Below are positions 1 to 5,002 of a DNA stretch of 5,002 nucleotides, piece after piece. Positions within the stretch are counted from its first letter, which is position 1. Each line of letters starts with the position of its first letter. Under the pieces are notes generated by a model, which made no database searches, was not told the DNA's origin, and was given only the letters and a program-made list of their open reading frames with translations. The position numbers and the translations under genes were made by a program. Source of the DNA: Planctomycetota bacterium (lineage in GTDB: Bacteria; Planctomycetota; Planctomycetia; Isosphaerales; Isosphaeraceae); the NCBI GenBank assembly GCA_021807585.1, contig JAKBCQ010000300.1, forward strand, positions 1-5,002, given 5' to 3'.

Positions 1-2266
1 GCGATTGGTCGCCTTGGACGCGACTCGCCAAAGCCTTTGTGTGCGCATCCTCGGCGCGTCGGACGATCTCTTGTTGCATCAGGATATCGGGCTGATTGGC
101 GATCATAAGCGCGAGCGACGTTTTCCAGTCGGTTTTGACGAGCCGATCCGACGGCTTCTCGACCGTGACGATCCTCCTGTTATCGCTCGGCGGCAGGCCG
201 AGAAGATCGCGCAGTTTGCGCTCGGATGCGATCAGATTGGACGTCGCGGCGATCTCGTCGCGGCGGAATTGTTCGAAAGCCTGTTGAGCTTCGGCGAGTT
301 CGGAGCTCTTCGCACTCCCTTTGTCGTATTCGCCCTGGACTCGTTTGAGAAGCCCCTCGCCAAGCTTAAACGCGGTCTCTCGGCTCCAAACTTCAGTATG
401 AGCCGCGTGCAGCGCCCAATACGCTTGCTCGATCGAGCGAACTCGCGCCGTTACTTGAGACTGAAATTTGTATGTGTTGGTATCTGCATGAACCGGCTCG
501 ATCACGATCGTGCTCCAAGCCGCGTCGCTTACAGGTTTGGAGGCGACGACGCGAACCGATCCGTCGTTATCAAGCCCGATCCGGATCGCCTCGGCGAGCG
601 AGAGATTCCAAACTTCGCATCGTTCATCGCGCGTTTCCGCCGGCGCCGAGCACTTCGCCGCGTTCGCGGGTTCGATCGACTTCGTCGCCGCGGCGGGGTT
701 ATCGCCGTTCGAATTCGTCAGATCGCCATGTGTGAGCGTCTTGGGGATTGGGATCGTCGGCGGAGCGGGCGCCGAGGTGAGGACGATCGAATCGTCGCGA
801 ACGATCACGCTCGCGGTTTCCGATTCGATCTTCGTCGTCGCCGCGGCCGGAGCGATCGAGGGAATCGCCGCGACAATCGTTTGAGCCGTCTTCGCGTCGA
901 TCCCCGCGGAGATCGGCTTCGAGGCGAGCGTCGGTTGATCAGGCGCCGAATCGGTTGATACGACCGGAGTCGGCATTTGCGGGCTCGGCTGATTCGCGGC
1001 GATTCCGATCGGCGTCGGATCGCCCGGCAGCGGCGGAAGATCGTCGCCGTCGTCAAAATCAGGAACCGCGGGAAGCGTTCGGCTCGGCGCGGGGAGCGTC
1101 GGGAAAACGTGTCCCTCAACCCGTGCGACTTTCCATTCGCTCCTATCGTTTCGTTTGATTTGAGCATTTAAATGATTTTTGGATTGAGAGGCTTCGGATC
1201 GGTTCGAATCGCTTCGTTTCGGCGTCTCTTTTCGATAAACGCCGCGCTTCACGTCGTCGGGGCTTCGAACCAGAAAAGCGTCTTTCGATGAGGTCGGCTC
1301 GATCGCGGCGTCGATCTCCTCGACCTCCGCCGAACCCGCGACGCGGGCGGGGAGGGTGAGCGAAATTGTTACATTTTTACTCGTTAATTCTTTTATCTGT
1401 TTCGGGCCGATACCCGTGACGTTTTTGGCGGTGACGACCGCGACGCGTTCGCGGACGACCGAGCCTTTCTTGCCGTTCGACACGGTGTGCATTCCCAGGC
1501 TGATCGCGACCGCGCCTTCTTTGGGGATCAGCCATTCGCCCTGAACGCGCGCCTCGGCGAGTTCGGGAACCTCGAAATGCGCCTGCCGCCGCTCGACGTC
1601 GACGTCTTGAACCGGAGCGAAAACGGGCCCGGTCGGATAATTTCGATGAATATTAATCACATGAGCGTCATGAAGATTCAGACTGATCAGGGTTCCCTGA
1701 TCGAGCGATCGACCGCTCATCTTGGCCTCGAAGCTCTCGGGAATTTGGCCGTCGCGCCCGTCGAAGCCGATCTTCGGCGTCGATCCCGCGCCGATGGAGA
1801 AGCGCGCCTCGACCGCGCCGAAACGGCGGATCGCGTTGATGTTCACCATAACGTCTTGTCCGGGCTTGGCGACGAGATCGGGCTTCCATTCGACATGATG
1901 CGCGCGACGCTTGATCGTTTCGACGACGGTTCGATCGACGACCCAAACCGTCGCGGATTTCTGTATCGAAATGGGTTCGGCCAGATGTTGATCGAAGAGC
2001 GTTTTGCGCAAGTCAAAATCGTTCATCTCGTAAATCGCAACACGAAATTGGATCGCCGACGTGCTCGAAGCCGAGCCCGCGGCGGGCGTCGTGCTTGATG
2101 AAGCCGCGGCGGTTGTCGCTGTCGAATCCGCGGATGAGGCGCACGTCGCCCCAGGGGCGGCCGTCGCGACCGTCGTGTTGGATGTATCTTTTGGCCCGCC
2201 GGGGGTTTCGGCCGGAACCGCCCCCGCCATCGCCGCCCACATCAAAACGTTTAAGGCGAGAACCAT
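1..2266 (-). CDS. TolC-family outer membrane efflux protein with N-terminal extension (partial, C-terminus outside window)
   Basis: Seen: the frame from the ATG at 2266 has no stop down to base 2, giving 755 residues without an end. Residues 1-19 (MVLALNVLMWAAMAGAVPA) look like a signal peptide, followed by a Ser/Thr/Ala-rich stretch to about 70. Residues 71-285 form a beta-rich domain beginning IQFRVAIYEMNDFDLRK. About 290-545 is a Pro/Ala/Ser/Thr-rich linker with an acidic patch (DFDDGDDLPPLPGD). From about 555 (LSLAEAIRIGLDN) it matches outer membrane efflux proteins: a long helical segment with RSIEQAYWAL, ETAFKLGEGLL and ELAEAQQAFEQFR, then LRDLLGLPPSDNRRIV and SLALMIANQPDI, a pattern I associate with planctomycete TolC proteins. 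Known: such proteins trimerise into an outer-membrane and periplasmic channel for RND, ABC or MFS pumps. Inferred: an exporter outer component whose partner pump genes may lie beyond the left edge. Start 2266 is chosen over ATG 2284 because the Shine-Dalgarno lies between them. The TolC assignment is firm; the role of the N-terminal half is unknown. Confidence 0.88.
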   Translation of the reverse strand, partial: MVLALNVLMWAAMAGAVPAETPGGPKDTSNTTVATAAPGATCASSADSTATTAAASSSTTPAAGSASSTSAIQFRVAIYEMNDFDLRKTLFDQHLAEPISIQKSATVWVVDRTVVETIKRRAHHVEWKPDLVAKPGQDVMVNINAIRRFGAVEARFSIGAGSTPKIGFDGRDGQIPESFEAKMSGRSLDQGTLISLNLHDAHVINIHRNYPTGPVFAPVQDVDVERRQAHFEVPELAEARVQGEWLIPKEGAVAISLGMHTVSNGKKGSVVRERVAVVTAKNVTGIGPKQIKELTSKNVTISLTLPARVAGSAEVEEIDAAIEPTSSKDAFLVRSPDDVKRGVYRKETPKRSDSNRSEASQSKNHLNAQIKRNDRSEWKVARVEGHVFPTLPAPSRTLPAVPDFDDGDDLPPLPGDPTPIGIAANQPSPQMPTPVVSTDSAPDQPTLASKPISAGIDAKTAQTIVAAIPSIAPAAATTKIESETASVIVRDDSIVLTSAPAPPTIPIPKTLTHGDLTNSNGDNPAAATKSIEPANAAKCSAPAETRDERCEVWNLSLAEAIRIGLDNDGSVRVVASKPVSDAAWSTIVIEPVHADTNTYKFQSQVTARVRSIEQAYWALHAAHTEVWSRETAFKLGEGLLKRVQGEYDKGSAKSSELAEAQQAFEQFRRDEIAATSNLIASERKLRDLLGLPPSDNRRIVTVEKPSDRLVKTDWKTSLALMIANQPDILMQQEIVRRAEDAHTKALASRVQGDQS

Positions 2267-2272
2267 CCGCGG

Positions 2273-2280
2273 ACCTCCTT
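2273..2280 (-). promoter_or_regulatory. Shine-Dalgarno site of the TolC-family gene
   Basis: The minus strand reads AAGGAGGT, close to perfect complementarity to the 16S rRNA 3' end, followed by a 6-nt spacer (CCGCGG) and ATG at 2266. It sits downstream of the alternative in-frame ATG at 2284, so it decides the start in favour of 2266. Confidence 0.85.
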
Positions 2281-2337
2281 CCATGAAGGTTAAGGGTGAA
2301 ACGCCCGAGCCGACCGCTCAGCGCCCAAGGCGAGGGG

Positions 2338-2366
2338 ATCATACGGATGTCCCCTCAAGGCGTCAA
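2338..2366 (-). promoter_or_regulatory. Sigma70-type promoter for the TolC-family gene
   Basis: Read on the minus strand, a -35 box TTGACG (2366-2361; 5 of 6 consensus bases) is separated by exactly 17 nt from a -10 box TATGAT (2343-2338; 5 of 6). The expected transcription start is near 2331, leaving a leader of about 65 nt before the ATG at 2266. Position, orientation and spacing all fit; transcription from it is inferred, not shown. Confidence 0.6.
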
Positions 2367-2495
2367 CCGCGGCTTGTCGGCTCGTTCGACCGAAAACTTG
2401 AGCTTTTTTTGGAGATCCAATCTCGCGATCGATCCCGATCCCCTTGCGTCACGATCGTGGAACCGTAACCTGGAGAGGTTGCCGGCCCGAGACCC

Positions 2496-2500
2496 GAGGA
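2496..2500 (+). promoter_or_regulatory. Shine-Dalgarno site of the nitroreductase gene
   Basis: GAGGA lies 8 nt before the ATG at 2509. The open frame extends upstream to an ATG at 2296, but the extra residues are low in recognisable homology and overlap the opposite-strand promoter region, so this site supports 2509 as the true start. Confidence 0.6.
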
Positions 2501-2508
2501 ATCGATCG

Positions 2509-3108
2509 ATGCCGAAATGGATCCGTGGAAGCGAAGTACGAACGACCGATCTTTTGATCGACGCGCTTTTCATCGATCGATGGTCGCCCCGAGCGATGTC
2601 GGGGGAGGAATTGACACATGAAGAATTGATGACGTTGTTCGAGGCGGCGCGATGGGCGCCTTCGTCTTACAACGCGCAGCCCTGGAAATTCTTCTACGCG
2701 ACCCGCCGATCCGAGCACTGGCCGGCGTTTTTTCGCCTGATGGTCGAGTTCAACCAATCGTGGACGAAAAACGCCGCGGCGCTCGTCGTCGTGACGTCTC
2801 GCACGGTGTTCGAGCACAACGGCAAGCCCGCGCAAACGCATTCGTTCGACGCGGGGTCGGCGTTTATGAGCCTCGCACTGCAAGGCTGGATCAAGGGGCT
2901 CGTCGTTCACGCGATGCAAGGCTTCGATTACAACATGGCCCGCTCGACGCTCAATCTTCCCGAAGAATTTCAGGTCGAGGCGATGATCGCGATCGGCAAG
3001 CCGGGCGATCCGAGCGTTCTCGACGACGCGACTCGCGGCCGCGAAACGCCTTCGCAACGGAAATCGCTTGCCGAGATCGTCCACGAAGGGCCGCTGCTTG
3101 ATGCGTGA
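2509..3108 (+). CDS. Nitroreductase-family flavoprotein
   Basis: A 199-residue protein, a normal length for single-domain nitroreductases, which are FMN-dependent dimers using NAD(P)H to reduce nitro compounds, quinones or other electron acceptors in the cytoplasm. Seen: no signal peptide; RWSPRAM at 24-30, the typical N-terminal Arg-containing FMN-phosphate segment; LFEAARWAPSSYNAQPWKF at 43-61, the family's most diagnostic motif (SSxNxQPW); KNAAALVVV at 88-95 as a central strand; SFDAGSAFMSLALQ at 112-125, the helix that packs at the dimer interface; and AMIAIGKPGD at 158-167, the usual C-terminal strand and turn near the flavin. The substrate cannot be read from the sequence. Start 2509 is preferred over the upstream in-frame ATG 2296 because of a GAGGA site and because recognisable similarity begins only here. 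It is divergent from the TolC-type gene and lies 129 nt before the TPR gene, so co-transcription with the latter is possible but not required. Confidence 0.9.
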   Translation: MPKWIRGSEVRTTDLLIDALFIDRWSPRAMSGEELTHEELMTLFEAARWAPSSYNAQPWKFFYATRRSEHWPAFFRLMVEFNQSWTKNAAALVVVTSRTVFEHNGKPAQTHSFDAGSAFMSLALQGWIKGLVVHAMQGFDYNMARSTLNLPEEFQVEAMIAIGKPGDPSVLDDATRGRETPSQRKSLAEIVHEGPLLDA

Positions 3109-3191
3109 CGATTCGCGGAGACGAACGACGTTTGACGATCGGTTTTGAAGCGTCGTGGGAACCGAACCGAATCGTCGGGCGCTTCTGATTG

Positions 3192-3215
3192 TTTTGCTAT
3201 TGATATTTTGCTATT
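3192..3215 (+). repeat. 10-bp direct repeat TTTTGCTATT (two copies, 14-nt period)
   Basis: TTTTGCTATT occurs at 3192-3201 and again at 3206-3215, separated by GATA. It lies in an AT-rich stretch directly upstream of the TPR gene and overlaps the candidate promoter. It could be a regulator binding site or chance in a low-complexity patch; the perfect match over 10 bases is what makes it worth marking. Confidence 0.5.
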
Positions 3216-3222
3216 TTATAAA
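3194..3222 (+). promoter_or_regulatory. Candidate promoter for the TPR-amidohydrolase unit
   Basis: TTGCTA (3194-3199) and TATAAA (3217-3222) are 17 nt apart, matching 4 and 5 of 6 sigma70 consensus bases. The start of transcription would fall near 3229, only about 9 nt before the ATG at 3238, leaving almost no leader. An overlapping alternative pair, TTGTTT (3189-3194) and TATTTT (3212-3217), also has 17-nt spacing and would give a slightly longer leader. The AT richness of the patch raises the chance of a spurious match. Confidence 0.4.
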
Positions 3223-3237
3223 AGAAAGAGTGAAGCG

Positions 3238-3558
3238 ATGTCGACGCCGAACGAGCTTTATGATCAGGCGGTCGAGCTCAAATCGAAGGGGGATCGCGAG
3301 GGGGCGATCGGCAAGTTGGACGAGGCGATCGCGATCGACCCCGATTTCGCGATTGCGCACGGGATGCTAGCCAAGCTTCACGCCGATTTGGCTCGGTCCG
3401 AGAAGGCGGTTTACCACGCCAAGCGGGTCGTCGAGATCGAGCCCGACGACACCTTCAGTTACACGGCGCTTTCGGTGATCTACCAGCGGTGCGGGATGAT
3501 TCCCGAGGCCGAACACGCCAAGGCGATCGCGTATCAAAAACAAATGGGGTTGGAATAA
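3238..3558 (+). CDS. Small tetratricopeptide-repeat (TPR) protein
   Basis: A 106-residue protein built almost wholly of TPR units, helix-turn-helix repeats that bind partner proteins. Seen: repeat 1 at about 4-36 (AVELKSKGDREGAIGKLDEA, then IAIDP with the canonical closing Pro), repeat 2 at about 37-70 (AHGMLAKLHADLARSEKAVY, ending EIEPDD), and a third, less regular repeat at about 71-104 (FSYTALSVIYQRCGMIPEAE). There is no signal peptide or membrane segment, so it is probably cytoplasmic. An upstream in-frame ATG at 3145 exists, but the added 31 residues do not resemble TPR sequence and span the AT-rich promoter patch, so 3238 is preferred; its ribosome site is weak (GAAAGAG, about 7-8 nt upstream). 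Similar short stand-alone TPR proteins are, from memory, common in planctomycetes. The partner and function are unknown. Only 17 nt separate its stop from the amidohydrolase start, implying one transcript. Confidence 0.85.
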   Translation: MSTPNELYDQAVELKSKGDREGAIGKLDEAIAIDPDFAIAHGMLAKLHADLARSEKAVYHAKRVVEIEPDDTFSYTALSVIYQRCGMIPEAEHAKAIAYQKQMGLE

Positions 3559-3563
3559 GTTAC

Positions 3564-3569
3564 GGAGGT
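3564..3569 (+). promoter_or_regulatory. Shine-Dalgarno site of the M20D amidohydrolase
   Basis: GGAGGT lies 6 nt before the ATG at 3576, inside the 17-nt gap after the TPR stop codon. It is a strong site and fixes the start, including the signal peptide, at 3576. Confidence 0.8.
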
Positions 3570-3575
3570 TGATCG

Positions 3576-4928
3576 ATGCGGGTTCGTCGCGAGCGGTTTC
3601 TCTTCGGCTTGAGCATCGGCCTTCGATTCGCCTGTGCGTGCGCCTTTTGGTGCGCCGCGGGTTCGTTCGGCTCGCGTTCGGCTTGCGCCGACGAGACCGA
3701 CGCATGGATCGAATCGCATCTGGATGAATTTGAGCAATTATATCGGCACTTGCACGCGCATCCCGAGCTTTCGTTCCACGAGGCCGAGACTTCGAAGCGG
3801 ATCGCCGCCGAGCTGCGGTCGATCGGCGCCGAGACGACGGAGGGGGTGGGAAAATACGGCGTCGTGGGGGTTTTGAAGAACGGACCCGGTCGCGTGTTGT
3901 TGCTGCGCAGCGATCTTGACGCGCTTCCCGTCACCGAGGCGACGGGGCTGCCGTTCGCGAGCAAAATCAAGACGACCGACGACGCGGGCGATAAGACGGG
4001 GGTGATGCACGCGTGCGGCCACGATGTTCATATGACGAACCTGATCGCCACGGGTAGGTGGTTAAAAGATCATATGTCTGCGTGGTCGGGCACGATTCTT
4101 TTCATCGGTCAACCCGCCGAGGAGAAAATCGGCGGAGCGCGCGCGATGCTCGACGACGGGCTTTATCGCCGGTTTCCCAAACCCGATTTCGCGCTCGCGC
4201 TTCATGTGGCGCACGACCTTGAAACGGGAAAGATCGGCTATTGTTCAGGACCCGCGATGGCGGGGTCGACCTCGGTCGACGTGATCGTCAAAGGCCGAGG
4301 CGGCCACGGCGCGATGCCCCAGAACACCGTCGACCCGATCGTCCTCGCGGCGCTCCTCGTCGTCGATCTGCAAACGATCGTTTCCCGCGAGATCAATCCG
4401 ATTCATCCCGCGGTCGTCACCGTGGGCGCAATTCATGGAGGAACTAAACATAATATTATCCCTAATGATGTGCATTTGCAATTAACCTTGCGCGCGTTTC
4501 GAGACGACGTCCGCGATTTATTGATCGAGGGAATCAAACGCCGCGCGCATGCGCTTGCGCAGGCGCATCGCGCACCCGAGCCCGAGGTGACGATCAGCGA
4601 CGCGACCCCGCCGACCGTCAACACCCCCGAACTCGTCAAACGCGTCCTCCCCGCGTTCATCCAAGAATTGGGTAAAAACAACGTGATCGAGGTCGATCCG
4701 ACGATGGGCGCCGAGGATTTCGGCCTCTTCGGCCGCGACGGCGTGCCGACCTTCATGTTCCGTCTGGGTACGATCCCCCCCGCCAAAATCACCGCCTCGC
4801 GCGAGAACGGCGAGCCGCTCCCCTCGCTTCACTCGGCGCTCTATCGCCCCGATTTCCGCCCGAGCGTCGCCGTCGCCGTCCGCGCCTGCTCGGCCGCGAT
4901 CGTCGAACTCCTGCCGCCGAAAAAATAA
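3576..4928 (+). CDS. Exported M20D-family metallo-amidohydrolase (amidohydrolase/aminoacylase type)
   Basis: A 450-residue member of the M20D group (hippurate hydrolase, N-acyl-amino-acid and IAA-conjugate amidohydrolases), which uses two metal ions to cut an amide bond and release an amino acid. Seen: a basic N-terminus (RVRRER), a hydrophobic segment to about 31 and a likely cleavage after SACA at 38, so the product is probably periplasmic or secreted; then LYRHLHAHPELSFHE (55-69), RSDLDALPV (111-119), HACGHDVHMT (145-154), GQPAEE (178-183), the dimerisation-domain motif GRGGHGAMP (240-248), GGTKHNIIPND (288-298), MGAEDFG (377-383) and LHSALYRPDF (418-427). By analogy with plant ILL2, the metal ligands would be C147, H149, E183, H210 and H419, and all are present, so the enzyme looks intact. 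The domain length is normal once the signal peptide is removed. The substrate is undetermined; carboxypeptidase or deacylase activity is equally possible. It follows the TPR gene by 17 nt. Confidence 0.93.
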   Translation: MRVRRERFLFGLSIGLRFACACAFWCAAGSFGSRSACADETDAWIESHLDEFEQLYRHLHAHPELSFHEAETSKRIAAELRSIGAETTEGVGKYGVVGVLKNGPGRVLLLRSDLDALPVTEATGLPFASKIKTTDDAGDKTGVMHACGHDVHMTNLIATGRWLKDHMSAWSGTILFIGQPAEEKIGGARAMLDDGLYRRFPKPDFALALHVAHDLETGKIGYCSGPAMAGSTSVDVIVKGRGGHGAMPQNTVDPIVLAALLVVDLQTIVSREINPIHPAVVTVGAIHGGTKHNIIPNDVHLQLTLRAFRDDVRDLLIEGIKRRAHALAQAHRAPEPEVTISDATPPTVNTPELVKRVLPAFIQELGKNNVIEVDPTMGAEDFGLFGRDGVPTFMFRLGTIPPAKITASRENGEPLPSLHSALYRPDFRPSVAVAVRACSAAIVELLPPKK

Positions 4929-5002
4929 AGAAAAACGAGATCAATATATTTAATAAATCAATTAATATTAGAGAGCGGCGTATTTCTCTATGACGACATA
5001 TA
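4929..5002 (+). other. AT-rich intergenic end of window, no gene seen
   Basis: The 74 nt after the amidohydrolase stop are strikingly AT-rich compared with the genes. They contain a weak inverted repeat, TAGAGA (4969-4974) and TCTCTA (4985-4990), with a 10-nt loop but no following T-run, so it is not called as a terminator. An ATG at 4990 opens a frame to the edge that is too short to judge. Confidence 0.5.

Noticed and set aside
5..958. A 317-codon plus-strand reading frame opposite the TolC-type gene
   Set aside because: It uses the mirror codon phase of the minus-strand gene, is Arg-rich with no recognisable domain, and the minus frame encodes clear TolC motifs. It is an antisense shadow typical of GC-rich DNA.
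1487..2098. A 203-codon plus-strand frame opposite the N-terminal half of the TolC-type gene
   Set aside because: Same mirror phase, no ribosome site and no domain; the minus strand is continuously open with a signal peptide and strong upstream signals.
2391..2410. Possible terminator ending in the T-run at 2404-2410
   Set aside because: There is no stable GC-rich stem before the T-run, and no plus-strand gene ends upstream of it.
2444..2471. Plus-strand promoter pair TTGCGT, 16 nt, TAACCT for the nitroreductase
   Set aside because: Only 3 of 6 bases match in each box, no better than expected by chance.
2296..2508. N-terminal extension of the nitroreductase to an upstream ATG
   Set aside because: The extra 71 residues have no family resemblance and overlap the divergent promoter; a Shine-Dalgarno site sits before 2509.
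2449..3084. A 211-codon minus-strand frame opposite the nitroreductase gene
   Set aside because: Arg-rich translation without motifs; the plus strand encodes unmistakable nitroreductase motifs.
3576..3605. Twin-arginine export signal in the amidohydrolase
   Set aside because: RVRRERFLF has paired arginines near the hydrophobic core, but the spacing does not fit the (S/T)RRxFLK pattern, so a general Sec-type signal is the safer reading.
4969..4990. Inverted repeat TAGAGA/TCTCTA after the amidohydrolase as a terminator
   Set aside because: A six-pair AT-rich stem with a 10-nt loop and no T-run is too weak to call.
4990..5002. Start of a further gene at the right edge (ATG at 4990)
   Set aside because: Only four codons are visible, and no well-spaced ribosome site precedes them.

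Overview
The window is GC-rich (by eye about 60%) and holds four protein genes in a compact bacterial layout. The style suggests a Planctomycetota bacterium, probably near Isosphaeraceae: the outer-membrane efflux protein, the small tetratricopeptide-repeat protein and the nitroreductase all read like family members I associate with that group. This taxonomic call rests on remembered family resemblance and was not tested by a search.

Left part (1-2266, minus strand): one uninterrupted reading frame starts at 2266 and runs off the left edge after 755 codons. Its C-terminal visible part (from about residue 550) is the first half of a TolC/outer membrane efflux protein. Before that come a signal peptide, a beta-rich domain that loosely resembles a secretin C-terminal domain, and a linker of about 250 residues rich in Pro, Ala, Ser and Thr. 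An almost consensus sigma70-type promoter (TTGACG, 17 nt, TATGAT) and a near-perfect Shine-Dalgarno precede it.

Middle (2267-2508): a 242-nt intergenic region between divergent genes, carrying the tolC-type promoter. No convincing plus-strand promoter was found in it.

Right part (2509-4928, plus strand): a 199-residue nitroreductase-family flavoprotein is followed, after a 129-nt gap, by a 106-residue TPR protein. The TPR stop codon is only 17 nt from the start of a 450-residue exported M20D metallo-amidohydrolase, so the last two are very likely one transcriptional unit. An AT-rich patch just before the TPR gene holds a candidate promoter and a 10-bp direct repeat. The last 74 nt are AT-rich and contain no recognisable gene.

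The genes do not form an obvious single pathway. No mobile element, CRISPR array, tRNA or rRNA was seen, and I found no clear novel multi-gene system. The points most worth checking are the domain architecture of the TolC protein, a strong excess of the palindrome CGATCG across genes and gaps, and short AT-rich islets inside otherwise GC-rich genes.
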